A stretch of 64,000 nucleotides of DNA, from positions 62,001 to 126,000 of the forward strand of contig UCEU01000002.1 of assembly GCA_900471485.1 (NCBI GenBank), given 5' to 3'. The notes under the pieces were generated by a model that saw only the letters and a list, made by a program, of their open reading frames with translations, had not been told where the DNA came from and did not search any database. Origin of the DNA: Hyphomicrobiales bacterium (GTDB lineage Bacteria; Pseudomonadota; Alphaproteobacteria; Rhizobiales; Rhizobiaceae). Position numbers and translations under genes: made by a program. Positions 29,707 through 38,200 of the stretch are shown piece after piece (positions within the stretch are counted from its first letter, which is position 1; every line of letters begins with the position of its first letter).

Positions 29707-29904
29707 TGCAGATGCTCCCTCATTTGCTTTGATTTGCAGACGTTAGCAGAAGAACTGACGAAAAAGTCTCTAAAATAAGGCGCCCGCTTGTAGCTTTCGT
29801 ACGTTTTTGCTCGCTCGAACGCAGAATTCGGAAAGGACTGGGTAGTTGCTTACACAGCAATTTGCTCAATGATGCGACAGTCTTAGATTTGTGCCGTCGG
29901 CTGT

Positions 29905-29920
29905 TGACAGCCGGCTGTCA
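29905..29920. promoter_or_regulatory. Perfect 16-bp palindrome upstream of pdxY
   Basis: TGACAGCCGGCTGTCA is a perfect palindrome lying 38 bases before the pdxY start in the 252-base divergent gap with the glutamate dehydrogenase gene. The 7-base word CGGCTGT occurs twice in direct orientation here, once just upstream and once inside the palindrome. Shape and position fit an operator for a dimeric regulator; which one is unknown. Confidence 0.5.
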
Positions 29921-29958
29921 CAGAGACGATCAACGCGCAACGAAATCGGGCCAGCATC

Positions 29959-30831
29959 ATGTCGCAAGCAGCAGGAACAGTGATCGTCATTTCCAGCCAT
30001 GTGGTCCGTGGTTCGGTCGGAAACCGCGCGGCTGTTTTCGCTCTTGAAACACTTGGCCATCAAGTCTGGGCCCTGCCGACCATCGTCCTGCCTTGGCATC
30101 CAGGTCACGGGCGCTCGACCCGGCTAACTTTTGGCGAAGCCGATTTCGACGCTGCGATCGACGATCTCATTCGCGCTCCCTGGATCGGCGAGGTCAAGGC
30201 GGTGTTGACGGGGTACTTCGGGGACGCGGCACAGGTGCGCTCGGTGGCCCGGCTGGTCTCGGTGCTTAAGGAACGAGATCCCGACATGCTCTATGTCTGC
30301 GATCCTGTCATGGGCGACCTTGGCGGTCTCTATGTGCCTCAGGCGACCGCGGAGGCGATCCGCGACGAGCTTTTGCCGCTGGCGTCGTTGGCGACGCCAA
30401 ACCGCTATGAGCTCGCATGGCTCGCCGGTGCCCCGCTCGAGGACAACACGGCGATCATGGATGCAGCACTTTCGCTTGGTCCCTCGCGCATGCTGGTCAC
30501 CTCCGCGGTGCCGATGATGTCTGGCAGCACGGGAAATCTCTATCTATCGGGTCGGCACGCGCTTCTGGCCGAGCACCGTCTTATCGAGAAGCCGCCGAAT
30601 GGCCTGGGTGACCTTCTGGCCGCCGTTTTTCTCTCACGCCTGATGTCTGGCATGGATGACGAAAAGGCACTCCAGCTTGCCACCGCGAGCGTCTATGAAG
30701 TGCTGGCGCGCGCGGTCAAGCGTGGTAGTGATGAGTTGACGCTTGCAAGCGATGCATCGAGCCTGTCCACCCCCATGGCGATGGTGCAGATGCGTCGGCT
30801 TCTCCACCCCGCGCAGAAGCGAAAAGGCTGA
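29959..30831 (+). CDS. pdxY: Pyridoxal kinase
   Basis: PdxY phosphorylates pyridoxal to PLP in the salvage pathway. The 290-residue protein has ribokinase-fold features: an N-terminal strand VIVISSHVVRGSVGNRAAVFALE (substrate site), the LPTIVLPWHPGHGR region, YVCDPVMGDLGGLYV, TPNRYELAWLAG, and the ATP/anion-hole motif NGLGDLLAA with its catalytic Asp. This pattern is PdxY/PdxK, distinct from ThiD. It starts a short plus-strand pair with carbonic anhydrase, separated by 59 bases. Confidence 0.93.
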   Translation: MSQAAGTVIVISSHVVRGSVGNRAAVFALETLGHQVWALPTIVLPWHPGHGRSTRLTFGEADFDAAIDDLIRAPWIGEVKAVLTGYFGDAAQVRSVARLVSVLKERDPDMLYVCDPVMGDLGGLYVPQATAEAIRDELLPLASLATPNRYELAWLAGAPLEDNTAIMDAALSLGPSRMLVTSAVPMMSGSTGNLYLSGRHALLAEHRLIEKPPNGLGDLLAAVFLSRLMSGMDDEKALQLATASVYEVLARAVKRGSDELTLASDASSLSTPMAMVQMRRLLHPAQKRKG

Positions 30832-30890
30832 GCCCGTCATTTTGCGGTGCCATGGTTGATCTTGTCGATCGCTCGCTGTAATCGAAGGGT

Positions 30891-31532
30891 ATGCAACGTT
30901 TTCCAAATACACTGCTGGACGGTTATCGCAACTTCATGAACGGGCGCTATGCCGATGCCCGTGAGCGCTACAGGATGCTGGCCGAGAACGGCCAGAATCC
31001 AAGCACTCTTGTTGTCGCCTGTTCGGACTCGCGCGCGGCTCCCGAGCTGATTTTCGATGCCGGGCCAGGCGAGCTCTTCGTCGTCCGCAACGTCGCCAAC
31101 ATGGTTCCGCCTTACGAGCCGGATGGTCATTTCCACGCGACGTCGGCTGCGATCGAATTCGCCGTTCAGGCGCTGAAGGTTTCCGATATCGTCGTCATGG
31201 GACATGGGCGTTGCGGCGGTATCCGCGCCGCGCTCGACCCTGATGTCGAACCTTTGTCTCCAGGCAATTTCATCGGCCGATGGATGTCGCTGGTCAAGCC
31301 GGCTGCCGAGCAGATCCAGAGCAATGACGTCATGACGCCGGCCGAGCGACAGACGGCGCTCGAGCGCGTCTCGATCCGCAATTCGATCGAGAATCTGAGG
31401 ACCTTCCCTGAGATCAAGGCTCTGGAGGACGCGGGCGATATCCATCTTCATGGCGCCTGGTTCGACATTTCGACCGGCGAACTCTGGGTGATGGATTCCG
31501 TGAGCCGAGACTTCATTCGTCCCGAAATCTGA
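30891..31532 (+). CDS. Beta-class carbonic anhydrase
   Basis: A 213-residue zinc enzyme that interconverts CO2 and bicarbonate, supplying bicarbonate to carboxylases. Zinc ligands are visible as C44 within the CSDSR motif (C44-x-D46-x-R48) and as H105 and C108 in GHGRCGG, exactly the beta-class pattern. No signal peptide, so cytoplasmic. It ends at a strong terminator. The gene symbol (can/cynT-like) cannot be chosen from sequence. Confidence 0.95.
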   Translation: MQRFPNTLLDGYRNFMNGRYADARERYRMLAENGQNPSTLVVACSDSRAAPELIFDAGPGELFVVRNVANMVPPYEPDGHFHATSAAIEFAVQALKVSDIVVMGHGRCGGIRAALDPDVEPLSPGNFIGRWMSLVKPAAEQIQSNDVMTPAERQTALERVSIRNSIENLRTFPEIKALEDAGDIHLHGAWFDISTGELWVMDSVSRDFIRPEI

Positions 31533-31536
31533 GCAC

Positions 31537-31566
31537 AAAAAAAGCGCCCGATGAGGCGCTTTTTTC
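31537..31566. terminator. Terminator after carbonic anhydrase
   Basis: AGCGCC - CGATGA - GGCGCT (31543-31548 with 31555-31560), preceded by seven A and followed by TTTTTTC. Symmetrical A/T runs make it usable on both strands; the convergent transglycosylase gene ends 20 bases beyond it. Confidence 0.9.
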
Positions 31567-31585
31567 TTATCGTAAGGTGGCTGGC

Positions 31586-32410
31586 TCAGCCGCCGTCGAT
31601 CTGCTGACCGATATAGGCGATCGCCTGCTGGTAGACGGTCGCGGCGTTCCAGCCGGCAATGGCCGCGAAGTTCGGCTGGCCGGGCTGATAGCCGGCACCA
31701 GGCTGCCAGCCGTGTCCTCTGAGGAAGTTTGCCGTCGAAGCGAGTGCGTCGGCACGCGAGCCGACCATGTCGACGCGGCCGTCGCCATCGCCATCGGCGC
31801 CGAACCGCACGACGTTGCGCGGCAGGAACTGCGTCTGGCCGATTTCGCCGTGGGCTGCGCCGCGCGCCTGCGGGCTCAGGAAGCCTTCGCCGACGAGCTG
31901 GAGAGCAGCGTAGAGCTGGTCGGTGAAATATTCGGAACGGCGGCAATCATACGCCAGCGTGGATACAGCCGACATGGTGTGCTGGTTACCCATATAGCTG
32001 CCGAAACCGGTTTCCATGCCCCAGATCGCGATCAGCGGGCCAGCCGGAACGCCATACTTGCGCTCGATCGAGGCAAACAACGCTGCATTGGCGCGCTTGA
32101 CGCCCTTCCCGCGGGAAATGATCGTCTGGCCGCCACGCTTCTGCATGAAGGCGTCGAAAGAGAGCTTGAAGCTTTTCTGGCCACGGTCGGCAGCAATCGT
32201 CGGCTTGTTATAGACGACATTGGCGAAAGCACGGTCCAGAACGGAGCGGCTTACGCCGTTGGCAGCCGCTTCCTGCTTGAATTCGCCGACCCAAGCCTCG
32301 AAGCCGGCGCTGTTGTTACCACATTGCGGTGCGGCGTTCGCCGTCATCGGAACTGCATGAAAAATGGCGGCAGCCGCTGCTGCAGCCAGAAGAAGTCTAG
32401 TGATACGCAT
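31586..32410 (-). CDS. Periplasmic lytic murein transglycosylase, MltB-like
   Basis: A 274-residue protein with a signal peptide (MRITRLLLAAAAAAAIF...TANA) and an SLT_2/MltB-type lysozyme fold that cleaves peptidoglycan with 1,6-anhydro product formation. The catalytic Glu is E133 in AIWGMETGFGSYMG, followed by the family blocks GEIGQTQFLPRNVVRFGADGDGDGRVDM and ALASTANFLRGHGWQPG. It lacks a lipobox and a C-terminal peptidoglycan-binding domain, as in the shorter rhizobial homologues. I start at the ATG at 32410, which begins the signal peptide; the frame upstream is not protein-like. Confidence 0.88.
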   Translation of the reverse strand: MRITRLLLAAAAAAAIFHAVPMTANAAPQCGNNSAGFEAWVGEFKQEAAANGVSRSVLDRAFANVVYNKPTIAADRGQKSFKLSFDAFMQKRGGQTIISRGKGVKRANAALFASIERKYGVPAGPLIAIWGMETGFGSYMGNQHTMSAVSTLAYDCRRSEYFTDQLYAALQLVGEGFLSPQARGAAHGEIGQTQFLPRNVVRFGADGDGDGRVDMVGSRADALASTANFLRGHGWQPGAGYQPGQPNFAAIAGWNAATVYQQAIAYIGQQIDGG

Positions 32411-32494
32411 GGAATACCCCGATCCCGATCTGCCCAGCCTTGAACCGGGCTCGAGCCCCGTTATCGGCGATATTGTCTCGACCATCCGTTTGAC

Positions 32495-32529
32495 AAGCGC
32501 GGGGCGCCATATTTGGCGTCCCGCGCTTT
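32495..32529 (-). terminator. Strong hairpin downstream of asd
   Basis: AAGCGCGGGGCGCC - ATATTT - GGCGTCCCGCGCTT has a 14-base stem with one G-T wobble (32495-32508 with 32515-32528), 56 bases after the asd stop. The T-run is weak on the asd strand, so its termination efficiency is uncertain. Confidence 0.65.
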
Positions 32530-32584
32530 CTGAATAAGCCTTAACTTAAGTAACGGGCTTAACAAGACATGGTTAACAAAATAT

Positions 32585-33619
32585 TCAGGCAGCCTGCTTG
32601 CGGGGCTTCACAAGTCCGCGATTGACGAGCAGTTCGGCGATCTGGATCGCGTTCAGTGCCGCGCCCTTGCGCAGGTTGTCGGAAACGACCCAAAGGTTCA
32701 GACCGTTTTCGACCGTCGCATCTTCGCGGATGCGCGAGATGAAGGTCGCGTCTTCGCCAGCGGATTCGTAAGGCGTGATGTAGCCGCCGTTTTCATGCTT
32801 GTCGATGACCTGGCAACCCGGAGCGTCACGCAGGATGTCGCGTGCCTGATCGGCGGTGATCTCGTTTTCGAACTCGATATTGACCGATTCCGAATGGCCG
32901 ATGAAGACGGGTACGCGCACGGCCGTGCAGGTTACCTTGATCTTCGGGTCAAGCATCTTCTTGGTTTCGGCCAGGACCTTCCACTCTTCCTTCGTGTAGC
33001 CGTCTTCCATGAAGCTATCGATGTGCGGAATGACGTTGAAGGCGATACGCTTGGTGAACTTCTTGTTCTCGATCGGATCGGCGACGAAAACCGCGCGCGT
33101 CTGGTTGAAGAGCTCGTCCATGCCGTCCTTGCCGGCGCCGGAAACGGACTGGTAGGTCGAAACGACAACGCGCTTGATCTTGGCGGCGTCATGCAGCGGC
33201 TTCAGCGCCACGACAAGCTGCGCCGTCGAGCAATTCGGGTTGGCGATGATGTTGCGCTTGGTGAACTGTTCGATCGCGTCAGGGTTCACTTCCGGTACGA
33301 TCAGCGGCACATCGGCGTCGTAGCGCCATGCCGAGGAGTTATCGATGACGACACAGCCCTGAGCGCCGATCTTCGGCGACCACTTCTTGGACACCTCGCC
33401 ACCGGCTGACATCAGGCAGATATCGGTGTCGGAGAAATCATAGTTTTCGAGGTTCATGACCTTCAGCGTCTTGTCGCCGTAGGAAACCTCGAGACCCTGC
33501 GAGCGCGCGGATGCGAGCGCTACGACTTCGTCGGCGGGGAAACCGCGTTCCGACAGGATATTGAGCATTTCCCGGCCAACATTTCCGGTCGCTCCCGCAA
33601 CTGCAACTTTAAAACCCAT
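32585..33619 (-). CDS. asd: Aspartate-semialdehyde dehydrogenase
   Basis: Asd reduces aspartyl phosphate to aspartate semialdehyde, the branch point to lysine/diaminopimelate, methionine and threonine. The 344-residue length is typical. The NADP-binding motif GATGNVGREM (residues 9-18), the catalytic Cys C130 in NPNCSTAQ, and the substrate-binding RVPVFIGHSE and SDNLRKGAALN motifs are present. It seems monocistronic, with about 110 unannotated bases upstream. Confidence 0.96.
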   Translation of the reverse strand: MGFKVAVAGATGNVGREMLNILSERGFPADEVVALASARSQGLEVSYGDKTLKVMNLENYDFSDTDICLMSAGGEVSKKWSPKIGAQGCVVIDNSSAWRYDADVPLIVPEVNPDAIEQFTKRNIIANPNCSTAQLVVALKPLHDAAKIKRVVVSTYQSVSGAGKDGMDELFNQTRAVFVADPIENKKFTKRIAFNVIPHIDSFMEDGYTKEEWKVLAETKKMLDPKIKVTCTAVRVPVFIGHSESVNIEFENEITADQARDILRDAPGCQVIDKHENGGYITPYESAGEDATFISRIREDATVENGLNLWVVSDNLRKGAALNAIQIAELLVNRGLVKPRKQAA

Positions 33620-33731
33620 TTCTCAAGCTCTCTTTCTCATCTCTCCTCTGTTCGGTGAGGGGGGAAGGCGCGTAACGATCGCGGCTTCCTGTCCCCAGCC
33701 GAGCCGGGGAGAGAGCGGCAGGCCAGAGACG

Positions 33732-33851
33732 TCAGACGGTTTTCGTCGTCGTTTTGGCCTTGGTTTTGGAAGAAACCGGAACAAGAAAATTCACCCCGGC
33801 AATCAATGCCCGGTCATTGCGTGCGGCAATGGCGTGTTCTCGACGAACCAT
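33732..33851 (-). CDS. Candidate 39-residue micro-protein
   Basis: A small open frame between opgC and asd. It encodes a 39-residue basic peptide starting MVRREHAIAARNDRALIAG with a hydrophobic middle (AGVNFLVPV) and a Lys/Thr-rich tail ending TTTKTV. AAGGAA lies five bases before the ATG at 33851; a longer start at 33878 (MSSVGKG) is possible. I recognise no family. Support is the good ribosome site and clean codon use only. Confidence 0.4.
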   Translation of the reverse strand: MVRREHAIAARNDRALIAGVNFLVPVSSKTKAKTTTKTV

Positions 33852-33944
33852 GGGTGTTCCTTTTCCAACGCTGCTCATAAAACGTTTTCCACAGGAGTCA
33901 AGGTTTTTGCGCGCACCCGCAGACGTGAGCGCGCGCAACTCTGC

Positions 33945-35177
33945 CTATTTTCTGTTTGTGCCGCGACCGTTGTCCGCGCGTACCGCAATTGCCTGCGCCG
34001 AGCCCAGTTGAGGCTGACGTGCAGCGCTGGCCGCCCGGCCCTGGAGGCGCTTGCGTTCCAGGTGGTAGGCGTAGACAAACTGGATCGCGAGGCCGAGAGC
34101 TACGAAGATCGGGCCGACAACCTGGTCGCCGTTGTTGATGTAGAGCAGGACCTGACCGATCATTGCAAGGATAGTGCCCGCGACGAAGATGTTGAGCGAG
34201 TGGCGGCCGAAAATGACCAGCGGGTTGGTTTCCGGGCGACGCAGCAACGTCGACAGCGCGTTGATGTTAAGCACAAGATAGGCCAGCGACAACACGTGAA
34301 GAAGGCGCGGCAACGACAGGAAGGTCTTGTCGAAGCCGGTGATAACGGGCGGGAGGCCAAGCGATGCCAGCGCATTGCCTATGCCCCATAGCTGGCCTAC
34401 GACCCACACGAAGGACATCACCACGTAGGCGGCTGCCAGCACGAGCAGAAGCGGATGCTGCGGCAGCTTGCCGCCGCGGCGCACATGCATCATGCCGACG
34501 ATGCCGATCGTGAACAGGAACTGCCACGAAAGCGGGTTAAGGAACCAGTAGCCTTCAATCAGCGTGTTATGCGGAGCGATTTCATAGATCCCCGACACCA
34601 GCCAAACCGCGCCCGAAACGGTGAGGGCGAGCAACGGGCTCCTGGCTTCGAGAAGAAGAATGATCGGCACCATCAGCATCAGGGCGCCGTACATCGGCAG
34701 GATATTGTTGTAGCCGATCTGGTGCCCCAGTAGCATCAGGGACGGGATGCCGGCATGTGGATTGGTCAGTACCGCAAGGATGTTGATCTCGCAGAGAAGC
34801 CCCGGCCGGTGGAACAGCCAGGCTCCCGTCATGAACAGCGCAAGCGTCATGAACGTGGTGATCATGTGGGCGAGGTAAAGCGTGAAGGCACGCTTGGTGG
34901 ATTTCTTGGCCGTCTCGAACCAGGCGCCGACCTTGAAGCGCGCGCCATAGGCGATGCCGACGGCAATGCCCGAGATCAGCACGAAGGCTTCAGCGGCATC
35001 TGAGAAACCGTAGTTCTTCGTGGTCAGATGCTCGAAGATCTGGCCAGGAACGTGATTGATGAAGATGGTGATCAGCGCCAATCCGCGCAAAACGTCCAAC
35101 CGCGTATCACGCTTCGACGGTGTCGGGACCGCAATGCTACGGCCTTCGCCGAAGGTTCTCTCGGGCGTCGTTACCAT
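33945..35177 (-). CDS. opgC: OpgC-family membrane acyltransferase for periplasmic glucans
   Basis: A 410-residue multi-membrane protein of the OpgC_C family; in Rhodobacter and Escherichia OpgC adds succinyl groups to periplasmic glucans. The N-terminal block RDTRLDVLRGLALITIFINHVPGQ is the family signature, with a conserved His (INH) in the first membrane segment, followed by about nine further segments. The ATG at 35177 has AGGAGAGG just upstream and is preferred over 35204. It lies 98 bases downstream of ndvB on the same strand, separated by a hairpin, so its likely substrate is the cyclic beta-1,2-glucan made by NdvB. Confidence 0.85.
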   Translation of the reverse strand: MVTTPERTFGEGRSIAVPTPSKRDTRLDVLRGLALITIFINHVPGQIFEHLTTKNYGFSDAAEAFVLISGIAVGIAYGARFKVGAWFETAKKSTKRAFTLYLAHMITTFMTLALFMTGAWLFHRPGLLCEINILAVLTNPHAGIPSLMLLGHQIGYNNILPMYGALMLMVPIILLLEARSPLLALTVSGAVWLVSGIYEIAPHNTLIEGYWFLNPLSWQFLFTIGIVGMMHVRRGGKLPQHPLLLVLAAAYVVMSFVWVVGQLWGIGNALASLGLPPVITGFDKTFLSLPRLLHVLSLAYLVLNINALSTLLRRPETNPLVIFGRHSLNIFVAGTILAMIGQVLLYINNGDQVVGPIFVALGLAIQFVYAYHLERKRLQGRAASAARQPQLGSAQAIAVRADNGRGTNRK

Positions 35178-35210
35178 TGACCTCTCCTGATTCCACTTTT
35201 GCAAACGCAG

Positions 35211-35242
35211 TTGCGGCCAAAAAGTTTCCTTTTTGGCCGCAA
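35211..35242 (-). terminator. Intercistronic hairpin between ndvB and opgC
   Basis: TTGCGGCCAAAAA - 6 bases - TTTTTGGCCGCAA gives a perfect 13-base stem (35211-35223 with 35230-35242). On the minus strand no T-run follows beyond the stem, so it could reduce read-through, or protect the ndvB mRNA 3' end, instead of stopping all transcription. Confidence 0.65.
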
Positions 35243-35275
35243 CGAATCGTCGGATGGTTGGCCTGAAAAGTGCTT

Positions 35276-38200
35276 TTATCCGACCGGATACCCCTGATCG
35301 GGATCGGTGACTTCACGTCCGTTGATGGTCAGATCGTAGCCTCTCGGGTGGGACGATTTTGAGACCGAAATGAGGTATTTAACCCCTTCGTGCTCAATCT
35401 CCGCGGAGAAGCCTTCCCAGGTGCTCGGCAGCGCCGGACGAACGTGAATGTGACCGTTCTTGAGGCGAATGCCGAGGATGCCTTCGACAGCGGCGCGATA
35501 GAGCCAGCCCGCCGAGCCGGTGTACCAGGTCCAGCCCCCTCGCCCGGCCAAGGCGCCTTCGCCATAAACGTCGGCGGCGATGACATAGGGCTCGACACGG
35601 TAACGCTCGGCGGAGGCCGGATCGCTTGCATGGCTGATCGGATTGAGCAGATCGAAGCAGCGCAGGGCGTCATCGCCACGATTGAGTTCGGCAAGCGCCA
35701 TTACCACCCACGTCGCGGCATGGGTATACTGGCCGCCATTTTCACGAACGCCGGGCGGATAGGCCTTGATGTAGCCCGGGTCCTTAGCCGAGTTCGCAAA
35801 TGGTGGTGTGAACAGTCGGATGATCCGGCTATCGGCGTCCACAAGCTTGCTGAGAACCGAATCCATCGCCTGCTTGGCATGTGCCGGATCGCCCTCGCCC
35901 GACAGTACGCTCCACGACTGCGCGATCGAATCGATCTGGCATTCGAGGCTTTCCTTCGAACCCAGCAACGAGCCGTCGTCGAAAGTGCCGCGCCGGTAAT
36001 AGGCGCCGTCCCAGGCTGCGGTTTCGAGCGCCGCCTTGAGTTCGGTAAGGTGCTTCGTCCAGCGTTCGACACGGGCCTGGTCACCGCGTTCCTCGGCATA
36101 GGCCGTGAACGAGCGCAGCGCGCCGGCCAGGAACCAGCCGAGCCAGACGCTGGTGCCCTTGCCGCCGATACCGACACGGTTCATCCCGTCGTTCCAGTCG
36201 CCGCCGAGGAAGAGCGGCAAGCCGTTGCCTCCCTTGCGTGCGATGGCGAGATCGAGAGCGATGGCGGCATGTTCGTAGATGCTCACCTTGTCCTCGGACG
36301 TTTCCGGCCGGTAGAACGAGTCGTGCTGGCCTTCCAGGAGCGCCGGACCTTCGATGAAGGCAAGCTGCTCGTCGAGAATGCTCTTGTCGCTGGTGACGCT
36401 GCAGTAGTGATGGATCGCATAGGCGAGCCACACCACGTCGTCGGAAATCAGCGTGCGGACGCCGGCGCCTGTTCCTGGCAGCCACCAATGCTGGACGTCG
36501 CCTTCACGGAACTGGCGCGAGGCCGCGTTGACGATCTGCTTGCGGGCGATCGAGGGCTCGTGCACCACGAAGGCCAGTGTGTCCTGCAGCTGGTCGCGGA
36601 AGCCGAAAGCGCCGCTTGCCTGGTAGAAGGCCGTGCGTGCCATGATACGGCAGCCGAGGCTCTGGTAAGGCAGCCAGGCGTTGACCAGGGTGTTCATGGC
36701 CTGGTCAGGCGTGGAGATCTGCAGCTTGCCGGTGAAGCCCTGCCAGAAGTCTCGGTTGGCATGGACGGCGTCGTCGAACGGCGCCTTCCTGATGTCGGCG
36801 ATCAGGGCGCGTGCTTCATCCCTGGTTGCTGTGTCGCCGAGATAGAACACGACGTCGCGTTCCTCGCCGGCTGCGATCTCGACATCGATTGCCAGCACCG
36901 CCGCCGGATCGCCGTCGAGATCGGTCGCGCCGGAAAGAGCGGTCGCCTGGCTCAAGGCCTGCGGCGACTGTACCGTGCCGGTCTTTCCGATGAACTCCCG
37001 ACGGCTGGTCGTGAAGCTGGACGGCTTTTCGCTGGCGACAAAGAAAGCGGTGCGACCGGAATAGTCGATGCTGTAATTGTTGCTGGCGAACAGCGCGCCG
37101 GTTTCGCCGTCGTGCTCGGAGAGAACGAAGGGCGCCGTCTTCTGCGCGTTATTGCCGAGGATCCATTCGACATAGCCATAGAGCCGGAGCTTGCGCGGCT
37201 TGGAGCCGGTGTTGCGCAGTCTGAGACGCTGAAGCTTGACCGGCTTTTCGCGGTGTACTGTCTGCGTCAGCTCCAGGCTGATTTCGTCCTGGATGCTGGA
37301 GAACGATGAGTAGCCGAGGCCGTGACGCGCTTCAAAGCGAGTGTCCGCCCGACGCGAAAGGCCGGCGAACGGCGTCATGACAGAGCCGCTGTCGCGGTCG
37401 ACCACGTAGATCGCTTCGCCGGGACGGTTAATCACGGCATCGTTGGACCACGAGGTCAGCTGGTAGTCACGCGAGTTGGTGCTCCAGGTGAAGCCGGCGC
37501 CTTCCGCGGATACGTGGAAGCCGAACTTCTCGTTGGAGATCACGTTGATCCAGGGCTGCGGCGTGGCATGGCCGCCGGCCAGCCGCACGACGTATTCACG
37601 GCCGTCGCCGGAGAAGCCGCCGATGCCGTTCCAGAAGTTGAGGTCGCCCTCCTCCTCGATAACGATCATCGGCGTCGGTGCCGGCGCTGCCGGAGCAACG
37701 CGCTTGGCCGTCGCCTTCGGCCGGTCCCCGCGTTCCAGGGCTTGCTGCTCTTCCTTGGAAGGAGCGAACAGGGCGGCGGCGCGGTTGATCTGGTCGATGA
37801 TCTTGCCGTTCTTGGCGTGGAAGGTCACGCGCGAGGCCGAGATCAGCGCGTGATAGGTCGCCTCTTCCATCAGATCCTTACGGACGGTGAAGATGTGCTG
37901 GCGCAGACCGTCGGCCTGGCCCATGCGGCGCACATTTTCCGCCATCTGGTCGACGGCATGTTGCATATCCTGGGCATAGGACGAGGCGCGCTCGTTCATG
38001 ATGACGAGATCGGCCGTGACGCCACGAGAGCGCAGATACTCCTGCGCGAGCAGGGCTTCGCGGGCAATATCCAGGTCCATGTCGTCATTGATGCGCAGCG
38101 TGAAGATCGGGAAATCACCCGAGATCGCCAGCGGCCACAGCGACGATTGCGACTGCATCCCGGACTGGACCGTGGAGGCATCGGCGCGCAGATGCATGTC

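Noticed and set aside
33886..33894. Single DnaA-box-like word TTTTCCACA
   Set aside because: One isolated 9-base match without a cluster or AT-rich unwinding region is expected by chance; the origin is more likely outside the window on the rho side.
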